Shown piece by piece: positions 26,148-35,901 of a stretch of DNA of 64,000 bases. The notes below the pieces were generated by a model. That model made no database searches. It saw nothing but the letters and a program-made list of their open reading frames with translations, and was not told the DNA's origin. Both the position numbers and the translations under genes were made by a program. Location of the stretch: contig CAVPLH010000006.1 of the NCBI GenBank assembly GCA_963705955.1, forward strand, positions 1,658,326 through 1,722,325. Direction: 5' to 3'. Each line of letters opens with the position of its first letter. Position 1 is the stretch's first letter. The stretch comes from WHSW01 sp963705955 (GTDB taxonomy: Bacteria; Actinomycetota; Thermoleophilia; Solirubrobacterales; 70-9).

Positions 26148-27021
26148 TCAGTCGAGGAGAGTGAGGTCGAGCTCGCGGAGGCGGGCACGGTCGGCGAGCC
26201 AGTCCATCTCGACGATCCTTCCGTTTCGTACCGTGAACCCTCCGACCGAGAAGGGCCGGCCGTCCCGCGTCGTGACCACTCCCGCGGCGCCGTTGACTGA
26301 GCGCCGGCTTCATGACGAGCCCGAGCTGTGAGTAGAACATGGCCTGGCCGATGACCGCGGCCGTCCCCCGGACTTCTCGCGATCCGGCTGCCCCGAGGTC
26401 GGCTCGAGGACGACATCGGGGTCGAGAACCGCGACCAAGTCGGTCGAAGTCCCCGTCGCGCGCGGCCGCGAGGAAGGCGTCGACGACCTCTCGCTGAGCG
26501 TCCAGGTCGGCGTCGGGGACGGTGTTCTCGGCCCGCACGCGGCGGCGGGCGCGGCTCGCCAGCTGGCGGGCCGCCTCGGGGGAGCGGTCGACGATCGGCG
26601 CGATCTCGTCGAAGGGCACGCCGAAGATGTCGTGGAGCACGAACGCGAGCCGCTCGGCGGGGCTCAGCGTCTCGAGCACCACGAGCAGCGCGAGACCGAC
26701 GGAGTCGGCCACCAGCGCCTCGTGCTCGGGGTCGGTCCCGTCGGCGCGGTCGACGATCGGCTCGGGCAGGCGCACGGCGAGCGGTTCCTCGCGCCGCGAC
26801 CTACGTGAACGCAGCATGTTCAGCGACACGCGTCCGACCACCGTCGTCAGCCAGCCGCCGAGGTTGTCGATCTCGTCGGCGTCCGAGCGGCTGAGCCGCA
26901 GCCAGGCCTCCTGGACGGCGTCGTCGGCCTCGCTCAGCGAGCCGAGCATCCGATAGGCCACCGCGCGCAGCCGGGTCCGGTGCTCCTCGAAGCGCTCCGC
27001 CAGCCAGTCTCGCTCATCCAT
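26148..27021 (-). CDS. ECF41/SigJ-type RNA polymerase sigma factor with SnoaL tail (three frameshifts)
   Basis: Extracytoplasmic-function sigma factor. Region 2 is 'LRAVAYRMLGSLSEADDAVQ' and 'GWLTTVVGRVSLNMLRSRR'; region 4 is 'LSPAERLAFVLHDIFGVPFD' with 'SPEAARQLASRARRRV'. A SnoaL-like C-terminal domain follows, which in ECF41 members controls activity in place of an anti-sigma factor. Single-base shifts near 26448 (+1), 26412 (-1) and 26297 (+1) break that domain; corrected, it ends 'VEMDWLADRARLRELDLTL'. GGAGG lies 8 bases before ATG 27021. Divergent from an epimerase, the usual ECF41 neighbour. Confidence 0.82.
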
Positions 27022-27097
27022 CGTCACGTTCCTCCATCGCATCGGGTCATAGCACTAGACCCCTGAAATCGAGTCGATGTGACCGAAAGGAGACATC

Positions 27098-28090
27098 ATG
27101 CGAGTCTTTGTTGCAGGAGCCAGCGGTGCGATCGGAACCCGGCTGGTCCCCCAGCTGATCGACGCAGGGCACGAGGTGATCGGCACCACCACGTCCTCCA
27201 AAGGCGCCGAACGCGTACGGGCGCTCGGGGCGAAGCCGGTCGCGCTCGATCTGCTCGACGCGCGTGCCGTTCGCAAGGCCGTCCTCGCTTCCGAGCCCGA
27301 CGCGATCGTCCATGAGGCGACCGCTCTGACGGGCCTCAGCGACTTCAAGCATTTCGATCGCAGCTTCGCGCAGACGAACCGGCTCCGCACGGACGGGACC
27401 GACAACCTGCTCGCCGCCGCACGCGAGGCGGGGGTCGGCAGGTTCCTCGCCCAGAGCAACGCGAACCACCGCTACGCCCGCGAGGGCGGCCCGGTGAAGA
27501 GCGAGGACGACCGGCTCGACCCGCAACCGGTCGCAGCGATGCGCGCGAGCGTAGCCGCGATGAACCATGTCGAGGAGGCCGTCACCGGTGCGGGTGGGAT
27601 TGCCCTCCGTTACGGCATCTTCTACGGCGACCCCGACGACGGGCTGGTCGAGGCCGTGCGGGCGCGCAAGTTCCCGGTCGTCGGCGACGGTGCCGGCGTC
27701 TGGTCGTGGATCCAGCTCGAGGACGCCGCCGCAGCGACCGTGCTCGCGCTCGAGCACGACGGCCCCGCCGTCTACAACATCGTCGACGACGAGCCCTCCC
27801 CCACCGGCGTCTGGCTGCCGGAGCTCGCGAGGATCGTCGGGGCCAAGCCGCCCCAGCGTTTCCCGCGCCTGCTCGCCCGGCTGTTCGCGGGCGAGGCGCC
27901 GGTCGTGATGGCGACCGAGTCCCGCGGCGCCTCGAACGCGAAGGCCAAGCGCGAGCTCGGCTGGGAGCCGCGCTACCCGAGCTGGCGAGAAGGCTTCAGG
28001 GCCGCGTATGCGTCGGCCGCGCCGGCGGAGCGGCGCAACCCTGAGCCCGCCCCGCGGGCGGGTCAATCGCCGTCTCGACTGTCCACGTGA
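27098..28090 (+). CDS. NAD-dependent epimerase/dehydratase-family protein
   Basis: Extended SDR of 330 residues with N-terminal 'RVFVAGASGAIGTRLVPQLI', 'ALDLLDARAVRKAVLASEPD', and 'YNIVDDEPSPTGVWLPELAR' towards the end, typical of the NAD(P)H-binding epimerase group. The canonical YxxxK is not obvious; the middle reads 'LRYGIFYGDPDDGLVEAVR'. Together with the divergent ECF41 sigma factor it forms the classic pair in which the sigma factor drives an epimerase, oxidoreductase or carboxymuconolactone-decarboxylase gene. AAAGGAG lies just before the ATG. Substrate unknown. Confidence 0.82.
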   Translation: MRVFVAGASGAIGTRLVPQLIDAGHEVIGTTTSSKGAERVRALGAKPVALDLLDARAVRKAVLASEPDAIVHEATALTGLSDFKHFDRSFAQTNRLRTDGTDNLLAAAREAGVGRFLAQSNANHRYAREGGPVKSEDDRLDPQPVAAMRASVAAMNHVEEAVTGAGGIALRYGIFYGDPDDGLVEAVRARKFPVVGDGAGVWSWIQLEDAAAATVLALEHDGPAVYNIVDDEPSPTGVWLPELARIVGAKPPQRFPRLLARLFAGEAPVVMATESRGASNAKAKRELGWEPRYPSWREGFRAAYASAAPAERRNPEPAPRAGQSPSRLST

Positions 28091-28290
28091 GCAACAAGAT
28101 CGCGTTCGCCGAACCGCCCGAGGCCGCGAGCCCCTGACGAGCGGCCTGACCAGGGTTGACCCCGTCGGGAGCGGTGGTAGCGTCGCGGTGACTCGAAGGG
28201 GGGTTGATCGTGGCCACGACGACGACGCGACGACCCAAGATCTCGACCCCCCGCACACTGCGGCCGTGAGGGGCATGCCGCTGGTGCCGG

Positions 28291-30009
28291 ATGAGCCCGC
28301 GGGTGCTCGTCCTCGGAGGCGGGGTCGCGGGGATGAGCGCTGCTCACGAGCTCGCCGAGCGCGACTTCGAGGTCGTGGTCCTCGAGTCGCGCCCGATCGC
28401 GGGCGGAAAGGCGAGGAGCATGCCGGTGCCCGGGTCGGGGACCGACGGCCGCCGCGATCTCCCGGGCGAGCACGGCTTTCGCTTCTTTCCCGGCTTCTAT
28501 CGTCACCTTCCGGACACGATGCGCCGGATTCCGTTCGGAGGCGAGCGCGACGGCGTGCTCTCGAACCTCGTCGCGGCGACTCGGGTGCAGATGGCGCGTG
28601 CCGGTGGAGCGGAGATCGTCGCTCCCTCCCACCTCCCGGCCACGCCTACCGAGCTCGACCTCGCGTTTCGCGCGCTGTTCGCCTACGCGTCCGAGCTCGG
28701 CATCCCGGCTGACGAGCAGGCTTACTTCGTCGATCGGCTGTTGTTGTTGCTGACGTCCTGCAAGGAGCGTCGCTTCGCCGAGTATGAGCACCAGAGCTGG
28801 TGGGAGTTCTCGGGCGCCCAGACGCGCTCGGCGGCCTACGGCAAGTTCCTGGCGGATGGGCTCACCCGCACGCTCGTCGCCGCCAAGGCGCGCGAGATGA
28901 GCGCCCGCACCGGCGGCTACATACTGCTCCAGCTCCTCCTGGACCTCTCGCGCCCGGGCGGCCAAGCCGACCGGGTGCTGAACGGTCCCACGAACGACGT
29001 CTGGATCGACCCGTGGCTGGCGCATCTGCGCTCGCTCGGCGTCGATTACCGCAGCGAGCACCAGGTGCAGGCGATCCACTACGCCGGCGGGCGAATCAGC
29101 GGGGTCGACGTGGTCGCCGGTGCCAACGCATACGAGGAAAGCGGCGATCTCTATGTCGCCGCGCTACCGGTCGAGGTGATGCGGCTCCTCCTCAGCGACG
29201 AGCTCAAGCAGGCGGAGCCCCGGCTCGATCGCCTCCACCGGCTGCGCACCCGCTGGATGAACGGGATCATGTTCTACCTCGACCGCGACCTGCCGCTCGT
29301 CCACGGTCACACCGTCTACATCGACTCACCATGGGCGCTGACCTCGATCTCGCAGGCGCAGTTCTGGCCCGCGGTGGAGCTCGAGGAGATGGGCGACGGG
29401 CGAGTCGGCGGGATTCTGTCGGTCGACGTCTCCGACTGGGAGGCGCCGGGCATCGTCCACGGCAAGCAGGCGATGTACTGCTCGAAGCAGGAGGTCCGGG
29501 AGGAGGTCTGGGCGCAACTCGAGGCAGGGCTGGAGGACGCCGGCGCCGACGTGCTCGACGACGCGAACGTGCTCGCCTGGTTCCTCGATCCCGCGATCGT
29601 TTACCCGAATCCGACGAGCGCCACGAATCTCGAGCCGCTGCTGATCAACACCGCCGGCTCGTGGGAGGACCGCCCCGAGGCCGCGACCGCGATCGACAAC
29701 CTCTTCCTGGCCTCAGACTACGTTCGAACCTACACGGACCTGGCGACGATGGAGGGCGCGAACGAAGCCGCCCGCAGGGCCGTCAACGGCATCCTCGAAC
29801 GGACGGGCTCGAACCAGCCGCGCTGCCCGCTGTGGGAGCTCGCGGAGCCGGCGATCTTCGCTCCGGCGCGCGCCCTCGACCGCGTGCTTTTCGCGCTTCA
29901 CCGGCCGCCCCCGCAGCAGTTCCGGGTGGTCGACGGGCGGATCGAGGCGTCCACGGTCGCCTCGCTCGGGGCCTCCGCCGTCGAGCGGGTCTCGCGGATC
30001 GTGCGCTGA
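28291..30009 (+). CDS. FAD-dependent amine-oxidase/phytoene-desaturase-type oxidoreductase
   Basis: A 572-residue flavoprotein. It opens with the dinucleotide-binding 'RVLVLGGGVAGMSAAHELAE' and 'VVVLESRPIAGGKARSMPVP', then 'GEHGFRFFPGFYRHLPDTMR', matching the hydroxysqualene-dehydroxylase/carotenoid-desaturase branch. The C-terminal FAD closure is 'NLFLASDYVRTYTDLATMEG'. Enzymes of this branch oxidise or desaturate isoprenoids, but no terpene synthase is nearby. About 200 bp of non-coding DNA precede it. ATG 28291 is the best start; a GTG slightly upstream is possible. A SnoaL gene follows after 19 bp, probably in one transcript. Confidence 0.82.
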   Translation: MSPRVLVLGGGVAGMSAAHELAERDFEVVVLESRPIAGGKARSMPVPGSGTDGRRDLPGEHGFRFFPGFYRHLPDTMRRIPFGGERDGVLSNLVAATRVQMARAGGAEIVAPSHLPATPTELDLAFRALFAYASELGIPADEQAYFVDRLLLLLTSCKERRFAEYEHQSWWEFSGAQTRSAAYGKFLADGLTRTLVAAKAREMSARTGGYILLQLLLDLSRPGGQADRVLNGPTNDVWIDPWLAHLRSLGVDYRSEHQVQAIHYAGGRISGVDVVAGANAYEESGDLYVAALPVEVMRLLLSDELKQAEPRLDRLHRLRTRWMNGIMFYLDRDLPLVHGHTVYIDSPWALTSISQAQFWPAVELEEMGDGRVGGILSVDVSDWEAPGIVHGKQAMYCSKQEVREEVWAQLEAGLEDAGADVLDDANVLAWFLDPAIVYPNPTSATNLEPLLINTAGSWEDRPEAATAIDNLFLASDYVRTYTDLATMEGANEAARRAVNGILERTGSNQPRCPLWELAEPAIFAPARALDRVLFALHRPPPQQFRVVDGRIEASTVASLGASAVERVSRIVR

Positions 30010-30028
30010 TCTCAGATACTGGCTGGCG

Positions 30029-30433
30029 ATGTCGGAGGAGAACGTGGAAGTCTGTCGGCGCGCATTCGACGCGTTCGGTACGCGTCGGGACACCGAAGCG
30101 GGCCTTCGGTACATCGACCCCGAAATCGAGCTTCGGTCGGCGATCGTTGGCGGGGCCGAGGGGAACATGTATCGCGGCCACGAAGGGGTGCGCAGGTGGA
30201 TGGCCGAATCCGATGCCACCTGGGCGGAGCTTCGGCTCGAAGCCGAGCAGTTCCGCGACTTGGGCGACGACGTCTTGATGATCGGCCGTCTCCACGCGAG
30301 AGGCCGGGAGAGCGGAGTCGAGATCGAGTCTCCGGTTGGCTGGCTCTCCACCGTGCGCGCCGGGAAAATCGTTCGATCGAGGGGATATCTCGATCCTCAG
30401 GAGGCTCTCAGCGCCGCCGGGCTGTCGGAGTGA
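30029..30433 (+). CDS. SnoaL-like protein
   Basis: A 134-residue SnoaL/NTF2-fold protein of the 'MSEENVEVCRRAFDAF' group, with 'YIDPEIELRSAIVGGAEG', 'YRGHEGVRRWMAESDATWAE' and the terminal 'SRGYLDPQEALSAAGLSE'. It follows the FAD oxidoreductase by 19 bp, suggesting co-expression. Its last 26 bases overlap the 3' end of the convergent MMPL gene. Same subfamily as the tandem pair at 4033. Ligand not known. Confidence 0.8.
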   Translation: MSEENVEVCRRAFDAFGTRRDTEAGLRYIDPEIELRSAIVGGAEGNMYRGHEGVRRWMAESDATWAELRLEAEQFRDLGDDVLMIGRLHARGRESGVEIESPVGWLSTVRAGKIVRSRGYLDPQEALSAAGLSE

Positions 30434-33231
30434 CTGCCATGGCAGCCGGCGTCGAGGCTCGCTCTTCGGGTGCGGGCGCCTCGCCGAAGAGCCCGTCGTA
30501 GTCCTCGGAGAGCTGGACGCGGACGTAGTCGAGGCCGCCGGGCACGGTCTCGTTGAGCGTCACCAGCACCGCCCGGGCGCGTTGCTCGACATCGGCGTCC
30601 GAAGCGCCCTCATCGCGCTCGCGCATCCGCGCCAGGAACTCGGACGCGGGGAACTGCTCGGGCCCGGTCGAGGCGCCGAGCAGACAGTCGCTCAGGTGAT
30701 CGGGGAGGTGGCGGGCGACCTCCCGCCGCTCGTGGTCGTTGACCCGCTCGCCGAGGGTGGTGAGCGCCGCCTCGGCCGCCCGCTTCGCCGCTTCGGGCGA
30801 GATCTCGGCCTCGCCGGCGACCCGCTCGGCGAACGCCTCCGACGAGATCGACGCCGCCGGGCGCCCGGGCCACCAGGCGCGCTCGCCGACCAGCGCGGTG
30901 AGCGCCGGGATCAAGAGTGAGCGGACGATGAACGTGTCGATCAGAACGCCGACGACCATCACGAACGCGAACTCTTGAAAGGCGTCCAGAGGGACGATTG
31001 CGAGCAGCCCGAAGCTCGCCGCTAAGCGCGATTCCGGCGACCGTGATCGCCTTCGCCGCCGAAGGCGTCGCCACCGCGATCGCCTCGTGCAGGCGTCGCC
31101 ACCGAGCCTCCTTCCAGATCCGCCCGGCGACGAAGACGTTGTAGTCCGAGCCCAGCGCGACGAGCAGGACGGCGGCGGCGAACGGGACGTAGTAGGTGAG
31201 CTCGTCGCGTCCGAGCAGACCTTGGAAGAAGAAGGTGGTGAGGCCGAGGGTCGCGGCGAGGCCGAGGACGCTCGAGGCGACCAGGTAGAGCGGCGCCGCG
31301 AGCGCGCGCAGGAAGATCATCAACAGGACGAGGTTGGCGACCAGGGCGACGACACCGATCCGCTTGAGGTCGTCGAGGACGGCGTCGACCGTCTCCCCGG
31401 CGAGCGCTGTCTGTCCTCCGAAGCTGACCTGCGGCGGCGGGTCGACGCCGGCCTCGGCCAGCAGCGACGGCATCCGGTCCTCGAGCGAGTCCAGGGTGTC
31501 GATCGCGGGTGCGCCGAGCGGATCGTCGTCGAGGATGACCGCGACCCGGGCAGCGCCGGCGTCGTCGGAGACCATCACCTGCGGGAAGGGGGCGGGCGGT
31601 TGCTCGCGCGGTCCGACGACCGCGGCGACGCCCGGCTGCTGATCGATCAGGCTCTCCAGCTTGCTGAGCTCAGGGGTGCTGTCGGCGATCCCAGGGGCGA
31701 CGAGATCGACCTCGGTCGGGGCAAGAACGCCGGGGGCGAAGCCCTCCGAGGCGGCGTCGGCCGCCTGCTTGGCCTCGCTGCTCTCGGGCAGGCCGCTGAT
31801 GAAGGTGAGGCCGAGCTCCGTCGAGCGCAGCGCCACTGGCGGCCGCGACGAGTCCCGCGATCGTCACCAACGCGATCGCGATCGCCACCGGGCGGGCCGA
31901 GGCGATCCGGGCGACCAAGACCCGCCAGGGCGTGGTCTGGCTGTCGCGCCCCAGCCGCGACGCGCGGCGCATTGCGAGCAGCGGCCGCGCGAGCGCCAGG
32001 CGCGCTCGCGCGATCGGTCCCGGGCGACCTCCGTCCCGGGCGATCTCGTCGAGCTTCAGATCGCTGCGCACGTCCTCAACGGCGCCCTGGTCGGCACCCG
32101 GCGCATCGACGGGTGTCTCGGAAGCGATTCGCGCGCGCAGCCGGCGCCCGAACAGCAGGCCGCCGAAGATCGCGATCAGGGCGGGGACCAGGGTGCCGGC
32201 GACCAGCAGGCTGATCAGTGTCGTCAGAGCGAGGCCCGGACCGAAGGCGCGGAAGAAATCGAGCTCGCCGACGAGCAGCGCGGCCGTACCTGCGGTGACG
32301 ATCAGGCCGGCGGCGAAGACCAACGGCGCCGTCTCGGTCACCGATCCGCGAGCCGCCGCGAGCCTCGTGTCGCCGCGCTCGAGCCGCCGCCGCATCGAGG
32401 AGAGGTAGAAGACGGAGTAGTCGGTGACGAGGCCGAGGAGGAGCACGATCAGGACCGGCTCGACCTCCGCCGGGATCGCGATCCCGAGCTTGTCGCCCGC
32501 CCAGGGCACGATCCGAACCATGAGCAGGTAGGCGATCGCGCCGGAGAACAGGGTGACGAGCGGCGCCCCGAGTGCACGGAAGGCGATCGCGACGATCAGC
32601 AGCACAGCGACCACGCTCGCGCCCTCGATCAGCGGCAAGGAGTCGTCGATCGCCTCGAACTGCGCCTGTCGTGCCGGAACGGCGCCGGTGACTCCGACGA
32701 CGCCCCCAGACTCCCCGCCGAGAGCCGCATTCGCGTACTGCTCGGCGAGGTCGGTGCGCGTCGCGCCGCCGAGCCCCTGCTCGAAGGCGAGGTAGGTGAG
32801 CGCGGTCGTTGCCTGCTCCGCGATCCCCAGCGACCGCTCGGCGAGTTGTTGATCGGCACCGCGGCGCGCAGCTCGCCCCGGGCGGGCCCCCGGCCGCGGG
32901 TGGTCGCCAGCGCGGCGCCCAGCTGGCGCTGCAGCTCGGCCCTCGACAGCCCGTCCTGGTCTTGCTGGACAACGGCGGTGTCGGTCGCGAGCGGGAAGCC
33001 GAACTCGTCGGTGGCGGCCTGGGCCGCCTGCGCTGCCTGGCTGTCCTCGGGGACGATGTCGCCGATCGGCGCGCTGCCCTCGGCGCCGAGCTCGGGCAGG
33101 GCGAGCGTCACTGCGACCGCCCCAGCAACCCACGCCAGCGGGATCAGGAACCGCAGGAAAACGACGACCGCGGCAAAGCCGCGTGCCAGAAAGCCTCCCT
33201 CGACATCCCTTCGCTTCCTCGGTCCCGGCAT
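30408..33231 (-). CDS. MMPL-family transporter with C-terminal DUF2267 domain (three frameshifts)
   Basis: Large RND/MMPL membrane protein, about 940 residues when corrected. It begins MPGPRKRRDVEGGFLARGFA followed by the first helix. Helix motifs are 'VTDYSVFYLSSMRRRLERGD' and 'LGSDYNVFVAGRIWKEARW'. After the last helix ('GVLIDTFIVRSLLIPALTAL') a soluble domain of about 125 residues, 'FAERVAGEAEISPEAAKRAA' onward, matches DUF2267. Single-base shifts lie near 32850 (-1), 31838 (+1) and 31024 (+1). GGAGG is 6 bases before ATG 33231. Cargo unknown. Confidence 0.8.
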
Positions 33232-33362
33232 CCGATTCCTCCATCGACCCCCGTCGGCGCCTACCCGGAGCCGCGGGGAGTAATCCTGGTGGCCGCGGTC
33301 GCGACGACAGCGGGTAGGCTGCTCGCGACATCCCGAGGTTTGAGCGACTCCGGAGGTCCACC

Positions 33363-34604
33363 GTGCCATACGACGTGCCAGGCCGCGCAGACGAGGTCAA
33401 CGTGCAGCTCCTCCGAGAGTGGAATGACACGATTGCCGCGGCCTACGACTCCCAGGACGAATCGCTGAAGAGCCGCTTCTTCGCGCTCGACGCGGAGCGG
33501 CTCCGAAATCCGGCGCAGACCGACGGGATCAAGTGGCCGGGTGACCCGGCGGAGCCCTCGTTCTGCATCGACGACCAGACGGCTCAGGTTCTCTCCGACT
33601 GGGGCCGCGAGGGTCGCCACGCTCTGCAGAACGAGTACTGCGAGTACGCGGTAGTGAGCCGACGCGACGCGACCGGAGCGCTGCGCCCGAAGCGGGTGCA
33701 GGTGACGACGGAGCTGCGGGAGTACTGGAGCTTCGTCGCGGTCCGCGATCCCGACCGGGTGCGCGCGATGGCGGCCGAGGTGCTGGGCCGCGAGCCGGAG
33801 TGGACGGAGCTCTTCGGGGTTTCGGATCCGCACACGCTGACCGAGGACGAACGCGAGGTCGCGTTCGGGCACACCGTGGCCGGGCACGGCAACGATCCGC
33901 GTTTGGAGGGAGCCGGGGTGCCCGCTCAGCCGACGGGCGCGCTCAACACAGAGAACGCGTTGTTCATGACCCACCCGATCAACGGGCTCGACGACCTGCT
34001 CTACATCGTCTTGTTCGGCGCCAAGCCCTACGCGGTCCGGGAGGACGGCGAGCTCAGGCGGGCGAGCCGGGACGAGATCTTCGCCGCGTTCGAGGTCGAG
34101 TACCTGGCCTGCCGCCACGCCGATCCGGCCGCTGCGCTGGGCGCGCACGGCGCCGCGTTCGCCGGCAAGCAGGTGGCGTTCGCCGACCCGTTGGGGATGT
34201 ACCTGCGAGAGCCGAATCTGGCGGTCTTCCAATACGAGGGCGCCACGGTTCCGCCCGAATGGGTTCGCTTCGAGCGCGGCGAGGCGGGGATGTACCAGCG
34301 GCTCGTCTTCGGTCCGCCCGACGACAACGACGCCTTTCTCGACGAGATCACCGTCGCGGTCGGAGCCGAAGAGAGCCCGCTGCTGGGCGGCTATCAGCTG
34401 TTGCGCGAACTGGAGGTTGGTCCCCTGATCCTGGTCGGCGAGGGAGAGCCTGTGACCGACTCCGAGTGGGAGATCCTCCCGCCGGTCGACAAGCCGATCG
34501 CCTGCGACGCAGCGGACATCTGTGAAGGAATTCGCCAGCTCAAGCTCCGCTACGACGCCTCCCACCGCGGGCGCGTCGCTCCGCGGAGCGTGACCCCCGG
34601 CTGA
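33363..34604 (+). CDS. 413-residue protein of unknown function paired with DyP peroxidase
   Basis: I cannot assign this to a characterised family. It starts at GTG and has no signal peptide or membrane segment. Striking stretches are 'LQNEYCEYAVVSRRDATGA', 'QVTTELREYWSFVAVRDPDR', 'LNTENALFMTHPINGLDDLL' and 'AFADPLGMYLREPNLAVFQY'. From memory it resembles uncharacterised proteins sharing an 'EYCEW..T.E.PEYW' core. Its stop lies 3 bases before the GTG of the DyP-type peroxidase, so the two are almost certainly co-translated and probably work together. Histidine- and acid-rich central residues could bind metal or haem, but this is speculation. Confidence 0.7.
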   Translation: MPYDVPGRADEVNVQLLREWNDTIAAAYDSQDESLKSRFFALDAERLRNPAQTDGIKWPGDPAEPSFCIDDQTAQVLSDWGREGRHALQNEYCEYAVVSRRDATGALRPKRVQVTTELREYWSFVAVRDPDRVRAMAAEVLGREPEWTELFGVSDPHTLTEDEREVAFGHTVAGHGNDPRLEGAGVPAQPTGALNTENALFMTHPINGLDDLLYIVLFGAKPYAVREDGELRRASRDEIFAAFEVEYLACRHADPAAALGAHGAAFAGKQVAFADPLGMYLREPNLAVFQYEGATVPPEWVRFERGEAGMYQRLVFGPPDDNDAFLDEITVAVGAEESPLLGGYQLLRELEVGPLILVGEGEPVTDSEWEILPPVDKPIACDAADICEGIRQLKLRYDASHRGRVAPRSVTPG

Positions 34605-34607
34605 TCG

Positions 34608-35867
34608 GTGCCCGGCCGGCTGCAAGAGGGGATCTACCACGCGCCGGGGACTCGGCCCGGGAAGTTCTTCGCGATCCTGTTCTTGCGCGCGGCCCCGGGG
34701 TGCGACGCGGCGCTCGCGGGGCGGGCGCTGGGGCGGCTCTGGGAGATGTACCAGGGCCTGAAGCAGGGCCGGCTGCGCGACCTCGAGGGCGTTCAGCTGC
34801 CCGGCGATGAGGACGCGCTGACGGTGCTTCTCGGCCTCGGGCGCAAGGCCTTCGAGCTCCCCGGCGTCGCGCTGCCGCGACCGGAGGGGGTCGGCGACGA
34901 GTACCTCTTCCGCTCGGCGGAGCCCGGCGGCGGCGGCCCGTTGCTGCTCGGCTCCGGGCTCGCCTACGCCCCCGACGTGAGGGCCAACTTCGCCACCGAG
35001 GAGTTCTGCGTCCAGGTGATCGCCGACACGAAGCTCGCCACCGACCGCGCGATCGTCGAGACGTGGAAGCTGCTGACCGACAGCGTCGACCCGAGTCTCG
35101 GCACGCCTCCCCTTCAGCTGACCACCTTCTACCTCGGCTTCCAGCGCAACGACCATCGCAGCTGGATCGACTTTCACGATGGGCTCTCAAACCTGCGCAG
35201 CGAGGACCGCGAGAGCGTGATCGCGATCGAGCCCGGCACCGATCAGGACTGGGCGGTCGGCGGCACGTACCTGGCCTTCCTTCGCCTCGCCGTCGACCTG
35301 CCCGCATGGCGAACCCTCGACCGCGAGGAGCAGGAGCTGGCCGTGGGCCGCGACAAGCTCACCGGCTGTCCGCTCACCGACCTCGATGGCGATCGGCCGC
35401 GAACCGCTCCCGGGTGCCCGGTCGCCGGCACGCAGATCTGGGAATCGGCCAATGACGAAGGGTTCGCCGAGCCCCCGAGCGTCGAGAATCCGCTGCTCAG
35501 GGGGAGTCACGTCCAACGCGCCAACCACCATCAGCAGCCGGCGAGCGACCCCGGAACGAGGCGCATCTTCCGCCAGGGCTATGAGTTCCTGGAATGGTCG
35601 CCGTCGGCGCCCGGGTTTCGGCTCGGCCTCAACTTCGTCAGCTTCCAGGACACGCCGGCGCGCCTACTCCGCATGTTGACCGCGGGAGGCTGGCTGGGCG
35701 GGATCAACTTCGGCGGTGACCAGGCTCGCCGGCCGGAGCTCGCGAGCCTGCTGACGGTATACGCGGCGGCGATCTACTTCGTCCCACCGACGGTCGCCGG
35801 GGACGCGTTCCCGGGCGCGGAGGCGTTGGCGGTCGACTCGGCCGCGCAGCGCGCCGAGATTTCGTGA
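34608..35867 (+). CDS. DyP-type haem peroxidase
   Basis: A 419-residue dye-decolourising-type peroxidase. The distal loop 'WIDFHDGLSNL' (about residues 185-195) carries the catalytic Asp of the family GxxDG motif in variant form. The proximal haem ligand is probably in 'GSHVQRANHHQ' (near 300), with the distal Arg in 'TRRIFRQGYEF' (near 320) and the terminal 'GLNFVSFQ'. 'GTYLAFLRLAVDLPAWRTLD' is also typical. It uses H2O2 to oxidise bulky substrates. No signal peptide or encapsulin-targeting tail is apparent and no encapsulin gene is in view. GTG start, 3 bp after the 413-residue partner. Confidence 0.85.
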   Translation: MPGRLQEGIYHAPGTRPGKFFAILFLRAAPGCDAALAGRALGRLWEMYQGLKQGRLRDLEGVQLPGDEDALTVLLGLGRKAFELPGVALPRPEGVGDEYLFRSAEPGGGGPLLLGSGLAYAPDVRANFATEEFCVQVIADTKLATDRAIVETWKLLTDSVDPSLGTPPLQLTTFYLGFQRNDHRSWIDFHDGLSNLRSEDRESVIAIEPGTDQDWAVGGTYLAFLRLAVDLPAWRTLDREEQELAVGRDKLTGCPLTDLDGDRPRTAPGCPVAGTQIWESANDEGFAEPPSVENPLLRGSHVQRANHHQQPASDPGTRRIFRQGYEFLEWSPSAPGFRLGLNFVSFQDTPARLLRMLTAGGWLGGINFGGDQARRPELASLLTVYAAAIYFVPPTVAGDAFPGAEALAVDSAAQRAEIS

Positions 35868-35901
35868 TCGCCGGGGCCTCGAGGCCCGGGGTGCGGACGC
35901 C

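Noticed and set aside
33363..35867. Encapsulin nanocompartment with DyP cargo
   Set aside because: No encapsulin shell gene in the window and no obvious cargo-loading tail on the DyP protein.
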